Source of the DNA: an uncultured Bacilli bacterium
Lineage (GTDB): Bacteria > Bacillota_I > Bacilli_A > RF39 > UBA660
Length of the DNA stretch: 64,000 bases
Direction of reading: 5' to 3'
Assembly: GCA_934167465.1 (NCBI GenBank)
Contig: CAKPKR010000003.1
Span: 49,021 to 113,020, forward strand
The position numbers and the translations under genes are program-made. Under the pieces are notes generated by a model that was not told where the DNA came from, did not search any database, and saw only the letters and a program-made list of their open reading frames with translations. Shown in pieces: positions 52,483-61,362 of this stretch (position 1 is the stretch's first letter; each line of letters opens with the position of its first letter).

Positions 52483-52942
52483 AAAAGGATTTACATTAGT
52501 GGAATTATTAGCAGTAATAGTAATTTTAGGAATATTATCGTTAATATCAGTTCCAATGGTAATGAATATTATTAATGGAGTTGAAAAAAAATCAACTGAA
52601 GAAAGTGCTTATGGTTATGTTGAAGCTCTTAATCAAGCAATTGTAGATAGCAATTATTCAACAAAAAAGAAAATAAACAATGGATACTATTATTCACAAT
52701 ATTTAAAAAAAGAATATGGTTTTGAAGTAGGTGGATATACACCATCTGACGATAGTTGGGTTCACATAAAAAATGGTGAGGTCGAAAATTATTCATTAAA
52801 ATATAAAAAATATGTTGTTTCTAATATTAATAACAAGATGACTATAAACAATACTATAGTTAGTCATGATAAATGTTTCAAAATAAATTCTAAACAAGAA
52901 GCATGTTATGAAAATAATGAAATTAAAATTAAAAACAAATAA
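52475..52942 (+). CDS. Small type IV prepilin-like protein
   Basis: The protein begins NRKGFTLVELLAVIVILGIL, a prepilin leader with Gly|Phe cleavage site and Glu at +5, followed by a pilin-type helix (ISVPMVMNIINGVEKK) and a ~110-residue polar domain with two late cysteines (HDKCFK, QEACYE) that could form the pilin disulphide loop. GAGGATG precedes the ATG at 52475; earlier in-frame codons lie inside murC. About 155 residues. No pilus assembly genes (PilB/C/D) are within the window. Compare the prepilin N-terminus of 3653. Confidence 0.85.
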   Translation: MNRKGFTLVELLAVIVILGILSLISVPMVMNIINGVEKKSTEESAYGYVEALNQAIVDSNYSTKKKINNGYYYSQYLKKEYGFEVGGYTPSDDSWVHIKNGEVENYSLKYKKYVVSNINNKMTINNTIVSHDKCFKINSKQEACYENNEIKIKNK

Positions 52943-52970
52943 AATCTTATAGAATTAATCTATAAGATTT
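52943..52970. terminator. Bidirectional terminator
   Basis: AATCTTATAGA/TCTATAAGATT, T-rich on one side and A-rich on the other; serves the prepilin gene and rnhC. Confidence 0.8.
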
Positions 52971-53890
52971 TTAATTTTATCAGTATTTTTGAAATTTAAT
53001 TTAGCAATTTCTCTTAATTTGTCAAATCCATACTTTTTAACAATTTCTGCTCCTTGTTCATCAACTAAATTAGAAGCACCTTTTAATAATTTAAGGTTTA
53101 AATTTTTACTAAGTTTATCAAATTCTTTTATAAATATATATCTACTAATTAATGAAGCACAAGCAACAGATAAACACTTAATTTCTGCTTTTGTTATAAA
53201 AGTTATTTTTCTGTAAACATTTGGTACTTCTTTTAGATAACTATAATAAATATTTTCTTTAGCAAATTCATCAACAACAACATAATCAGTATCGTTATAT
53301 TTATTAGTTAACTCTACTAGAACTTTATTATGAAGAACTGCTTTAATTTTATTCATATTCATAGTAGAATGTAATTCATTATATTTTTCGTTTGATAAGA
53401 TATAAGTTGAATAAGGTATTCTTTTAATAATTTCAGGTACTATATTCATTATTTTTTCATCGTCTAGTTTCTTAGAATCAGTAACACCTAATTCTTTTAA
53501 AAAGGGAATATCTTCTTTTTTTACATATGTACTAGTAACAACTATTGGTCCAAAGTAATCACCAGTTCCGACTTCATCACTACCAATGGAAGTAGAGTTG
53601 TAAATTTTTGGGTCAATATATAAATCAACTTTCTTTTTATCTTTTTTGTCACTATTATTAACTTCTAAGAATTTGTTATTCATTTTTTCTGTTGCAATCC
53701 AAAAGTCACTAGCTAAATCAGCATCCTTTCCTTGAAAAACAATTTTACCTGATTCGTATAAAGTTACAACAGTATCACCATCTTGCGCTTGAAATATAGC
53801 ATAAGGCGGTGTTTTTTCTCTTTTTAAATCTTTATAAAACTCATTTAATTTATTTTTTGTATTATCACTTACTTTAAATGATATTGTCAT
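52955..53890 (-). CDS. rnhC: Ribonuclease HIII
   Basis: RNase HIII cleaves the RNA of RNA-DNA hybrids. The N-terminal TBP-like domain (PPYAIFQAQDGDTVVTLYES, VVFQGK-like GKIVFQGKDA) distinguishes it from RNase HII. The catalytic domain has GSDEVGTGDYFGPIVV (Asp-Glu pair), VTDSKKLDD, VVVDEFA and ACASLISRYIFI. 311 aa, as expected. A second RNase H2-type gene, rnhB, lies at 61702. Confidence 0.95.
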   Translation of the reverse strand: MTISFKVSDNTKNKLNEFYKDLKREKTPPYAIFQAQDGDTVVTLYESGKIVFQGKDADLASDFWIATEKMNNKFLEVNNSDKKDKKKVDLYIDPKIYNSTSIGSDEVGTGDYFGPIVVTSTYVKKEDIPFLKELGVTDSKKLDDEKIMNIVPEIIKRIPYSTYILSNEKYNELHSTMNMNKIKAVLHNKVLVELTNKYNDTDYVVVDEFAKENIYYSYLKEVPNVYRKITFITKAEIKCLSVACASLISRYIFIKEFDKLSKNLNLKLLKGASNLVDEQGAEIVKKYGFDKLREIAKLNFKNTDKIKNLID

Positions 53891-54010
53891 ATTATCACGT
53901 CCTAAAAAAATTATACAACAAAAATAAATAATTTACAAAATTAATTTGATAATTAAAGTAGATTTTTATATAAAAATAGTGTAAAATTGTATATATGGTA
54001 GGTGGGTAAA

Positions 54011-54982
54011 ATGGGACTTTTTGATAAATTTAAAAATGTTTTCAAAAAAGAAGAAAAACAGGAAGTAGAATTATATGATAAAGGTTTAGAAAAAACAAGA
54101 AAAGAATTTACATCTAAACTTAATTTACTTAATATGAAGCATAATAAAATTGATGAAGAGTATTATGAAGAACTAGAAAATATTTTAATAACAGCTGATA
54201 TTGGTGTTAATACAGTTGTAAAGTTCGTAGAAAAATTAAGAAATAGAGTAAAAAAAGAAAATATAACATCAGTTAATGAATTAAAAGAAATAATTGTTGA
54301 TGAAATGTTTATAATATATGTTCAAAATGGAATTATTGTAAATAAAATAAATTACTCTAAAGAAGGACCAACTGTAGTACTATTTGTTGGTGTAAATGGG
54401 GTAGGAAAAACTACATCAATTGGAAAAATTGCTTATAAACTAAAAAATGAAAGAAAAAAAGTATTACTAATAGCAGGAGATACATTTAGAGCAGGTGCTA
54501 TCGAACAACTAATAGAATGGGGAAATAGATTAGATATTGATGTTGTATCTAGTGAAAGTAAAGACCCTTCAAGTGTAATATATGATGGTTTAAATAAAGC
54601 TAAAGATGAAAATTATGATGTTGTTTTAATAGATACAGCAGGTAGACTTCAAAATAAAGTTAATCTAATGAATGAATTAGAAAAAATGAATAAAGTAATT
54701 GGTAATATAATTCCAAATGCACCTCATGAAACATTATTAGTAATAGATGCAACTACAGGCCAAAATGGAATAAGCCAAGCAAATAGTTTTAAAGAAATAA
54801 CAAATATTACTGGAATAGTTCTAACAAAATTAGATGGAACAGCTAAAGGTGGAATTGTTTTAGCAATCAAAGATAGTGTTGATATTCCAGTTAAATTTGT
54901 CGGTTTAGGTGAAAAAAAAGAAGACTTAAAAGTATTCGATATTGAAAAATATATCTATGGATTATTTAAAGAAATGGAGTAA
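54011..54982 (+). CDS. ftsY: Signal recognition particle receptor FtsY
   Basis: SRP-receptor GTPase. After a short charged N-terminus (no long A-domain), the N-domain helices precede the G-domain: VVLFVGVNGVGKTTSIGKIA (P-loop), LLIAGDTFRAGAIEQL, VVLIDTAGRLQNKVNLM, TKLDGTAKGGIVLAI and KFVGLGEKKEDLKVFD. 323 aa from the ATG at 54011, chosen over GTG 54002 because the GGTGGG site overlaps the latter. A membrane gene and ylxM follow, as in SRP operons. Confidence 0.97.
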   Translation: MGLFDKFKNVFKKEEKQEVELYDKGLEKTRKEFTSKLNLLNMKHNKIDEEYYEELENILITADIGVNTVVKFVEKLRNRVKKENITSVNELKEIIVDEMFIIYVQNGIIVNKINYSKEGPTVVLFVGVNGVGKTTSIGKIAYKLKNERKKVLLIAGDTFRAGAIEQLIEWGNRLDIDVVSSESKDPSSVIYDGLNKAKDENYDVVLIDTAGRLQNKVNLMNELEKMNKVIGNIIPNAPHETLLVIDATTGQNGISQANSFKEITNITGIVLTKLDGTAKGGIVLAIKDSVDIPVKFVGLGEKKEDLKVFDIEKYIYGLFKEME

Positions 54983-54985
54983 AAT

Positions 54986-55228
54986 ATGAAAAATATAAAC
55001 AAAGATCTATTAGTATTTAGTCAATTCATAATATTTATAATACTAGTAATAATATTTTTAATGTCGTTTTTCATTAAAGAATTATTACCATTAGTTAGTT
55101 ATATAACAGGTGTATTGTTAATACTTATGTGTGTTAATAATATAAGACTATCTAAAAATAAATTTATATCAATTTTATATGGTTTATGTGGAATATTAGT
55201 TATAGTATTAGAAATATTTAATATATGA
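54986..55228 (+). CDS. Small membrane protein, 80 aa
   Basis: Three hydrophobic segments in 80 residues (about 8-29, 33-49, 58-78). It starts 3 bases after ftsY and overlaps ylxM by 4 bases (ATGA), so it is translated within that operon. Unrecognised. Confidence 0.6.
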   Translation: MKNINKDLLVFSQFIIFIILVIIFLMSFFIKELLPLVSYITGVLLILMCVNNIRLSKNKFISILYGLCGILVIVLEIFNI

Positions 55229-55515
55229 AAGAAAGATTATATTTAATTGATTTATATGATATCTATGGTTCATTATTAACTGATAAACAACAAAAATATT
55301 TTGAAGATTATTATTTTAATAATTTATCATTATCAGAAATAAGTGAAAATGAAGATATCACTAGAAATGCTATTCATAAACATATAAAAGATGCATGTGA
55401 AAAACTTAATTATTATGAAGAAAAATTAAAAATAAATGAAAAAAACAAAAAGATTTTAGAAATAAGTAAAAAACTAGATAAAGAATTACAAAATAAAATA
55501 GAAGAAATAATATAA
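55225..55515 (+). CDS. ylxM: YlxM/UPF0122 family helix-turn-helix protein
   Basis: LYDIYGSLLTDKQQKYFEDYYFNNLSL and SEISENEDITRNAIHKHIKDA form the sigma-70 region 4-like helix-turn-helix of YlxM, a small protein next to ftsY/ffh that is thought to affect the SRP pathway. 96 aa. It overlaps the previous gene by four bases. The C-terminal part is a coiled coil. Confidence 0.93.
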   Translation: MKERLYLIDLYDIYGSLLTDKQQKYFEDYYFNNLSLSEISENEDITRNAIHKHIKDACEKLNYYEEKLKINEKNKKILEISKKLDKELQNKIEEII

Positions 55516-55529
55516 AGAGGGTGTTATAA

Positions 55530-57272
55530 ATGTTTGAGAAAATTGTTTACATAAGTAATAGTTCTGCAAATATTAAAATAAGTGGTGAAATAAATACTAG
55601 CTTAATGAATATGCATGTAATATTAGAAGATAATGGAAGAAGGATAGTAGCATCAGTCGAAGATATTGATGGTGATGTCGTAAAAGTTAATTTTCAAGGA
55701 GAGTTTGTTAATAATAAATTTATTGGTGGGGTTATAAGAAAACCTAGTTTAAATTCAAAAATTAGAATCATTACTAAAGAAGAATTAGATTTAGTTATAG
55801 GTGATAATAACCGTGAAACTTCAATGTATTTAGGAAAATCACCATTGTATGATGATGTTGATGTTAGAGTAAATGTTAATGATTTATTTAGTAATCATTT
55901 TGCTGAATTTGGAAATACTGGTAGTGGTAAGTCATATGGAGTTGCTAGATTACTACAAAATGTTTTTACTGGAGTTCAACCATTTAAATCTAATTTTATG
56001 ATATTTGATGCTTATGGTGAATATCATAATGCATTTAAAGAACTAAACAAAATTAATCCGGATTTTAATTTTAAATATTATACGACTAATTTTAATGATA
56101 CTGAAGGAGAATTACTTAGAATTCCATTATGGTTAATGACTGTTGATGATTTTGCCTTATTACTTAGAGCAGAAAATCATTCCCAAATTCCAATTATTGA
56201 AAGAATGCTTAAATTAGCAAGTATTTTTTCTGAATCAGATGAACGAGCATTAAAATATAAAAATCATTTAATAGCAAAAGCTTTAATGACAATACTATAT
56301 ACAAATCAATCTTCTCCAAGTAAGAGAAATGATATTTATTCATTACTTGCAAGCTGTAGTACTAATGAATTCAATACTGAAGCTGTAGTTCAAGGAGTAG
56401 GATATACTCGTAAATTTAGAGAATGTTTAATTATTGATAAAGAAGGTCAATTTGTTGAAAGCATTTTAATTACTCAATACATTGCAAGCTTTATTGATGA
56501 AGAATTAGATAGATATGAGGCAAAACAAGCAAATTATTTTACTTTAGATGACTTAGAAAAAGCTCTTAATTTTACATTAATAAGTGAAGGATTACTTAGA
56601 AATGATAAAGCTTATAATGATGCTATTACATTAAAGGTTAGATTACATGCTTTAGCAATCAGTCCATCTGCTAAATATTTTACTTATCCTAGATATATAG
56701 ATATTAATTCTTATATTTCTAGTTTAGTAGCTTGTTCAAATGGTAGAAAAGCTCAAATAATTAATTTTAATTTAGAGGATATAGATGATTCTTTAGCTAA
56801 AACGATTACAAAAATTTATACAAAAATGTTATTTGATTTTACTAAGAGATTAAAAGTAAGGGCTTCAATTCCATTTCATATTTTCTTGGAAGAAGCTCAT
56901 AGATATGTTCAAAATGATACAGATAATTTCTTACTTGGATACAATATTTTTGAAAGAGTTGCTAAAGAGGGAAGAAAGTATGGTTTGATTTTTAATTTAA
57001 TAAGTCAAAGACCAGTTGAAATATCTGAAACCGTTATTTCGCAAGTTAGTAATTTTATGATATTTAAGATGAATCATCCAAGAGATTTGGAATATATTAG
57101 AAAAATGTTACCTAATATAAGTTCAGAAATTGTTGAAATGCAAAAGACGTTACAACCAGGTACTTGTGTTGCATTTGGTAAAGCTTTTAAAGTTCCAATT
57201 ATAATTAAAATGGATTTACCAAATCCTGAACCAACAAGTAGTAACTGTGATGTTTTAAATAGATGGAAATAA
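55530..57272 (+). CDS. HerA/DUF87-type ATPase
   Basis: A 580-aa protein. An N-terminal beta domain (HAS-barrel-like) precedes FGNTGSGKSYGVARLL (Walker A, residues ~127-142). FMIFDAYGEYH is seen next, and PFHIFLEEAHRYVQN is the Walker B region, with REGRKYGLIFNLISQRPVE (seen as KEGRKYGLIFNLISQRP), the sensor/arginine motif typical of HerA-FtsK ATPases. HerA-like proteins act in DNA repair and in some defence systems, usually with the nuclease NurA or SIR2; no such partner is adjacent. GAGGGTG precedes the ATG. Confidence 0.85.
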   Translation: MFEKIVYISNSSANIKISGEINTSLMNMHVILEDNGRRIVASVEDIDGDVVKVNFQGEFVNNKFIGGVIRKPSLNSKIRIITKEELDLVIGDNNRETSMYLGKSPLYDDVDVRVNVNDLFSNHFAEFGNTGSGKSYGVARLLQNVFTGVQPFKSNFMIFDAYGEYHNAFKELNKINPDFNFKYYTTNFNDTEGELLRIPLWLMTVDDFALLLRAENHSQIPIIERMLKLASIFSESDERALKYKNHLIAKALMTILYTNQSSPSKRNDIYSLLASCSTNEFNTEAVVQGVGYTRKFRECLIIDKEGQFVESILITQYIASFIDEELDRYEAKQANYFTLDDLEKALNFTLISEGLLRNDKAYNDAITLKVRLHALAISPSAKYFTYPRYIDINSYISSLVACSNGRKAQIINFNLEDIDDSLAKTITKIYTKMLFDFTKRLKVRASIPFHIFLEEAHRYVQNDTDNFLLGYNIFERVAKEGRKYGLIFNLISQRPVEISETVISQVSNFMIFKMNHPRDLEYIRKMLPNISSEIVEMQKTLQPGTCVAFGKAFKVPIIIKMDLPNPEPTSSNCDVLNRWK

Positions 57273-57411
57273 GGTTTTATATCTTATTTTTTTTGTCGGA
57301 ATTTGTATGTAAAAAAACAGATGAAAAAAATAAAAAATATAGTAAAATATAAAGCGATATATTTAATTGGTGTTAGTGCATTCCTTCTAGAATAAGAAGG
57401 TGGTTGGTGTT

Positions 57412-57489
57412 ATGAAAGAAAGAGAAAAAACTTTATTCTTAATAATCATCATATTGCTATTTATAATAATTATGTTACTTTATAAATAA
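57412..57489 (+). CDS. Type I toxin-like one-helix peptide, 25 aa (locus B)
   Basis: Peptide: MKEREKT, then about 16 Leu/Ile/Phe/Met residues, then YK. Basic ends and one membrane-spanning helix are typical for type I toxins. GGTGGTTGGTG precedes it. A leader sequence TTAGTGCATTCC recurs in reverse-functional position downstream (ATAGTGCATTCA at 57513), giving direct repeats around the ORF, as in Fst/par loci. The 15531 copy is frameshifted. Confidence 0.6.
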   Translation: MKEREKTLFLIIIILLFIIIMLLYK

Positions 57490-57604
57490 AAAAATTGCAC
57501 TATCACAGGGGGATAGTGCATTCACAAAAAATTGTTTAGGAATATATCTAACTCTTAGAACAATTAGATATATCCTTTTTTATTGTATGAGTAATAACCC
57601 ATCT
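57486..57604 (-). ncRNA. Putative antisense RNA of toxin-like locus B
   Basis: Minus-strand promoter TTGAAC (57634-57639), 17-base spacer, TACTAT (57611-57616). Terminator: TGCACTATC/GATAGTGCA (57496-57520) followed by a U run on the minus strand. The plus transcript ends at GGAATATATCTAA/TTAGATATATCC with T5 (57538-57581), so the two RNAs overlap at their 3' ends. Confidence 0.6.
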
Positions 57605-57720
57605 ATATACATAGTAACACAATTAAATAATAAGTTCAATATTAAAATTTACTTTGTAAACATTTGTAAAGAAATATTTTAACTCTTTAATTTTATGATA
57701 AAATTAAGATAGGTGATAAA

Positions 57721-58989
57721 ATGAACATAATTGATATAATTGTTAAGAAAAAAAATAAAGAAAAATTAACCAAAGTGGAATTAGAATTTGCAATTAATGG
57801 ATATTTAAATAATGAAATAAAAGACTATCAAATGTCTAGTTTGTTAATGGCAATAGTTATAAATGGAATGTGTCTAGAAGAAATAATTGATTTAACTGAT
57901 ATAATGATTAATAGTGGTGAAACAATTAATCTTGGTATAGGTGATATAGTAGATAAGCACTCAACAGGTGGTGTAGGTGATAAAACAACACTTATTTTAG
58001 CCCCTTTAGTAGCTAGTGTAGGTGTAAAAGTTGCTAAAATGAGTGGAAGAGGATTAGGACATACTGGAGGAACAATAGATAAATTAGAATCAATAAAAGG
58101 TTTTAATGTCAGTTTATCTAAAGATGACTTTATTAAACAAGTAAATGAAATAGGTGTATCTATAATAAGTCAAACAGGAAATATTGCTCCAGCTGATAAA
58201 AAAATATATGCATTAAGAGATGTAACAGGAACCACAGAATCAATTCCTTTAATTGCTTCATCAATAATGAGTAAAAAAATAGCAAGTGGTGCTAAATATA
58301 TTGTAATTGATGTTAAAGTTGGGAATGGAGCTTTAATGAAAAATATCGAAGATGCTAAACTTTTAGCAACCATAATGATTGAAATAGGAAAGAAATATAA
58401 TAGGATAGTTGTATGTGTACTTACAAATATGGATGTTCCTTTAGGACATAATATTGGAAATGGATTAGAAGTTGTAGAAAGCATTAATTGTTTAAAAGGA
58501 AATGGACCTAAAGATTTAGAAAACTTAGTTTTAGAACTAGGTAGTATAATGGTATCATTATCTAAAAATATTTCTAAAGAAGAAGCTTTAAAAAAATTAT
58601 CAGATAATCTACATAATAATAAAGCATATTCTAAATTTGAAGAATTAGTTAAATATCAAAATGGTGACATAAATAATATTGATATTTCTGATAAAGTTAT
58701 TTCAGTAAAAAGTAATAAAGAAGGATTTATAAATAAAATTAATACGTTAAAATTAGGTGAAATTGTTAAAAATATTGGTGGCGGCAGAATGAATAAAGAC
58801 GACTCTATTGATTATGGGGTTGGAATTGTAGTAAGTAAAAAAGTTGGGCAACCTGTATTTGAAAATGAAGAAATAGCTAAAGTATATATAAGAAATATAG
58901 ATGTTAAAGTGAGTGATATACTAGACTGCTTTGATATAAAAGAAGAATATTTAAAAAAACAACCACTAATATTAGGGGTTATTAAGTGA
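57721..58989 (+). CDS. pdp: Pyrimidine-nucleoside phosphorylase
   Basis: Thymidine/uridine phosphorylase of nucleoside salvage. The 422-aa protein carries VDKHSTGGVGDKTTLILAP (phosphate binding), MSGRGLGHTGGTIDKLESI (family signature), ADKKIYALRDVTGTTESI, and MSKKIASGAKYIVIDVKVG. The C-terminal domain has LGEIVKNIGGGRM and DYGVGIVV. It could be called deoA or pdp; both names denote close relatives. It overlaps the next gene by 4 bases. Confidence 0.93.
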   Translation: MNIIDIIVKKKNKEKLTKVELEFAINGYLNNEIKDYQMSSLLMAIVINGMCLEEIIDLTDIMINSGETINLGIGDIVDKHSTGGVGDKTTLILAPLVASVGVKVAKMSGRGLGHTGGTIDKLESIKGFNVSLSKDDFIKQVNEIGVSIISQTGNIAPADKKIYALRDVTGTTESIPLIASSIMSKKIASGAKYIVIDVKVGNGALMKNIEDAKLLATIMIEIGKKYNRIVVCVLTNMDVPLGHNIGNGLEVVESINCLKGNGPKDLENLVLELGSIMVSLSKNISKEEALKKLSDNLHNNKAYSKFEELVKYQNGDINNIDISDKVISVKSNKEGFINKINTLKLGEIVKNIGGGRMNKDDSIDYGVGIVVSKKVGQPVFENEEIAKVYIRNIDVKVSDILDCFDIKEEYLKKQPLILGVIK

Positions 58990-59570
58990 TAACAGTTATA
59001 GCAATTATAATTGCAACGATTTTAATAATACTTGATGAATTAAAAGGTTTAATTTTATTTTCTTTATTTTGTTTAATTACCTATATAATTATAAAAGAAA
59101 TAAAAAATAGAAAATATAGCCGCAATCCTTTTAAAAAAATAGAAGAAACAACAATAGTTGACTATATAATAATGATGATTAATGAAAGTAAACAATATAA
59201 AAAACATATAATTAATAATGACAATATAATTCTTATAACTGAAACAAACATTTACTTTATGAAAATATTAAAATTAAAAAATAAAATAACAGGTAAAATA
59301 AAAGACAATTATTTGGTAGAAGAAATAGGTAGTAAGAAATATAAAATAAAAAATGTAATAAAAAATTACAATGAAGAATATTATAATTATCAAAACAAAA
59401 TAAAAGAAAATATAAAAAAATACATCATTATTAGAAATGACTGTAATATGAGTATTGATGATAAAGATATTAAAATAATTCACAATAAAAATCTGTTATT
59501 TGAAATAGATAAGGGGATTAAAAAATATTCAAAAAATGATATCGATAATATATATAATAAATTGCTGTAA
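58986..59570 (+). CDS. Membrane-anchored hypothetical protein, 194 aa
   Basis: An N-terminal hydrophobic region (about residues 2-37, probably two helices) is followed by a soluble domain with IVDYIIMMINESKQYKKHIIN and NIILITETNIYFMKILK, somewhat like nuclease-related (NERD-like) folds but without convincing catalytic residues. The start is GTG, overlapping the pdp stop (GTGA). Confidence 0.55.
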   Translation: MITVIAIIIATILIILDELKGLILFSLFCLITYIIIKEIKNRKYSRNPFKKIEETTIVDYIIMMINESKQYKKHIINNDNIILITETNIYFMKILKLKNKITGKIKDNYLVEEIGSKKYKIKNVIKNYNEEYYNYQNKIKENIKKYIIIRNDCNMSIDDKDIKIIHNKNLLFEIDKGIKKYSKNDIDNIYNKLL

Positions 59571-59647
59571 AGTTTTGTCAAAAAATATCAAAATTGTTGA
59601 ATTAAAAAAATATATATTATATTATCATAATAGAGGGAGTGATAAAT

Positions 59648-59848
59648 GTGATATACCCATCTATAGACAAATTATTAAATATAGTAGGATCAAAATATTT
59701 ACTAGTAAATTTAATTTCTAAAAGAGTTTCTGAAATGGAACAAACCAAAAATTATCAATTAAAAGAAAATGAATATGTTTCTAAAAAAGACATTGGTAAA
59801 GCATTGGAAGAATTTTCTAAAGAAGTAGTAAAAGTAAAAGCCAATTAA
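59648..59848 (+). CDS. rpoZ: RNA polymerase omega subunit
   Basis: The peptide IYPSIDKLLNIVGSKYLLVN and LISKRVSEMEQ matches the omega fold (family pattern: Y-P-S-x-D-x-L...S-K-Y-x-L-V...A/S-K-R). GAGGGAG at 59633-59639 gives proper spacing to a GTG at 59648; the earlier GTG at 59639 overlaps that site. About 66 residues. It converges on sspI, overlapping its stop. Confidence 0.85.
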   Translation: MIYPSIDKLLNIVGSKYLLVNLISKRVSEMEQTKNYQLKENEYVSKKDIGKALEEFSKEVVKVKAN

Positions 59849-59857
59849 TGGCTTTTT
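59836..59857. terminator. Bidirectional terminator
   Basis: AAAAGCCA, TTAA-type loop, TGGCTTTT between convergent rpoZ and sspI; both stop codons lie in it. Confidence 0.85.
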
Positions 59858-60054
59858 CTAGTATTATTAAATATAATATCAATAATTTTATCTTGAAATT
59901 CATTACTATTCCATACAATTTCAAATAAAACACCCATGCCTGGTAAAACAACTTCATCTTTAGATTTTATTGATTCTACAATTGTTTCTTTTATATCATC
60001 TTTACTCGAATCTTTAAAATTATTTACAATATATTCTCTTATATTTACATCCAT
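59845..60054 (-). CDS. sspI: Small acid-soluble spore protein SspI-like
   Basis: The 69-aa protein reads IREYIVNNFKDSSKDDIKET, followed by IKSKDEVVLPGMGVLFEIVW. LPGMGVLFE-x-x-W is the core signature of SspI (family: LPGLGVLFEVIW), a minor spore protein. AAAGGA precedes the ATG at 60054 on the minus strand; the ATG at 60063 is too close to that site. Along with sigK it supports sporulation capacity. Confidence 0.85.
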   Translation of the reverse strand: MDVNIREYIVNNFKDSSKDDIKETIVESIKSKDEVVLPGMGVLFEIVWNSNEFQDKIIDIIFNNTRKSH

Positions 60055-60158
60055 AAAAATCATCCTTTCACATATATTTTGAATTTAATATTAAAAATTA
60101 TACAAAACTATTTATTTTTTATTAAAAAAAATGTATAATTATGTTAGGAGGAATATAT

Positions 60159-60704
60159 ATGTTATGGATTATTTTAGCGATTATTGTTATAATTATTTTA
60201 TTTATAATTAGTACTTATAATGCTTTAGTACAACTAAGAAATAAAGTAAGAAATCAATGGTCACAAATCGATGTTGTTTTAAAAAACAGAGCAGATTTAA
60301 TACCTAATTTAGTTGAAACAGTTAAAGGATACGCTGGTCACGAAAGTGAAACATTAGAAGCTGTAATTAAGGCTAGAAATAGTTATGTTACTGCTGCTAC
60401 ACCAGAAGATCAAATGAAAGCTAGTGGTGAAATTAGTGGTGCATTAAGTAAATTGTTTGCTTTAACAGAAAGTTATCCTGATTTAAAAGCAAATACAAAT
60501 TTCTTGGATTTACAAGCTAAATTAACTGAAACTGAAGACAAAATTAGATATGCTAGACAATTCTATAATGATGCTGTTAATAAATATAATAACAAAGTTG
60601 AAATGTTCCCATCTAATATAGTAGCTGGAATGTTCCATTTTGAAATGGCAAAATTATTTGAAGCTAGTGAAGCAGATAGAGAAGTACCAAAAGTACAATT
60701 TTAA
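60159..60704 (+). CDS. lemA: LemA family protein
   Basis: One N-terminal membrane helix (MLWIILAIIVIIILFIIST) and the helical LemA domain with NALVQLRNKVRNQWSQIDVV, LKNRADLIPNLVETVKGYA, ENKIRYARQFYNDAVNKYN-type text (seen as DKIRYARQFYNDAVNKYN) and MFPSNIVAGMF. 181 aa. AGGAGGAATATAT gives the start. Function of LemA proteins is poorly known; they sit outside the membrane on the helical domain side. Confidence 0.95.
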   Translation: MLWIILAIIVIIILFIISTYNALVQLRNKVRNQWSQIDVVLKNRADLIPNLVETVKGYAGHESETLEAVIKARNSYVTAATPEDQMKASGEISGALSKLFALTESYPDLKANTNFLDLQAKLTETEDKIRYARQFYNDAVNKYNNKVEMFPSNIVAGMFHFEMAKLFEASEADREVPKVQF

Positions 60705-60730
60705 GACTTATAAAAATAAGTCTTTTTTTT
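60703..60730 (+). terminator. Terminator of lemA
   Basis: AAGACTTAT, AAAA loop, ATAAGTCTT, T8. Confidence 0.85.
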
Positions 60731-60787
60731 CTGATATTATAGTATTTTTAAAATTAATGTGTTAAAATAATAATAAGGTAGGTTGAT

Positions 60788-61348
60788 ATGATGAAAAATG
60801 TTAACAAGAAAAAAAGTAAAAATGAAATAAGTGTTGAGTTGGATAAACTAGAAAAAAATATTAAAAAAAATAAGTCTGAAAATAAAAATATTGATTTAAA
60901 ATTTAAAATAATTGATATGGAAAAAGCTAAAGAGGATATAGCAACTAATTTAAAAGATTTAGAACAAACTTTAAAACATCAATCAAAAGATAGAAAAACT
61001 ATGTTAAAAGAAGTCAATGATAATATTGATAGTTATTCTAATAAAATTCTTGAATATGAAAACAAATTAAAAGAATATGAAATAAAAGAAATAAGTTTTA
61101 AAAATCAAGAACGTGAACTTGATGAATATATGCAAATATACAATAATAAATGTGAAGAATATGATGAAGAAGTAAACAAACTAAATAGAGAAATAATTAA
61201 TATGAGAAAAAAAGTAATGACTATTGAAAGAATAAATTCTAATTTAAAATCCATAGTTGAATTAGTTATAAAAGAGTATGGAATAGAAAAAATTTCGGAC
61301 ATTACAGGAATTGAAAAAGATAATATAGAAAAATACCTTCAAGATTAA
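60788..61348 (+). CDS. Coiled-coil protein, 186 aa
   Basis: Nearly the whole length is Lys/Glu/Asn-rich heptad coiled coil (SVELDKLEKNIKKNKSE onward), ending in a short helical motif KEYGIEKISDITGIEKDNIE that looks like a small helix-turn-helix or Rpn-tail-like end (compare TGLSKEEIEKL). No membrane segment. Possible structural or scaffolding role; unrecognised. Confidence 0.6.
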   Translation: MMKNVNKKKSKNEISVELDKLEKNIKKNKSENKNIDLKFKIIDMEKAKEDIATNLKDLEQTLKHQSKDRKTMLKEVNDNIDSYSNKILEYENKLKEYEIKEISFKNQERELDEYMQIYNNKCEEYDEEVNKLNREIINMRKKVMTIERINSNLKSIVELVIKEYGIEKISDITGIEKDNIEKYLQD

Positions 61349-61361
61349 CTTGAAGGTTTTA
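61335..61361. terminator. Terminator between convergent genes
   Basis: ACCTTCAAG, ATTAA, CTTGAAGGT and T run. Confidence 0.8.
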
Positions 61362-61362
61362 T

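Larger units (their letters stand above)
57294..57618. repeat. ~325-bp repeat, copy B of type I toxin-like locus
   Basis: Matches 15411-15727 over its whole length (see that entry). It fills most of the 57273-57720 gap. Confidence 0.85.
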
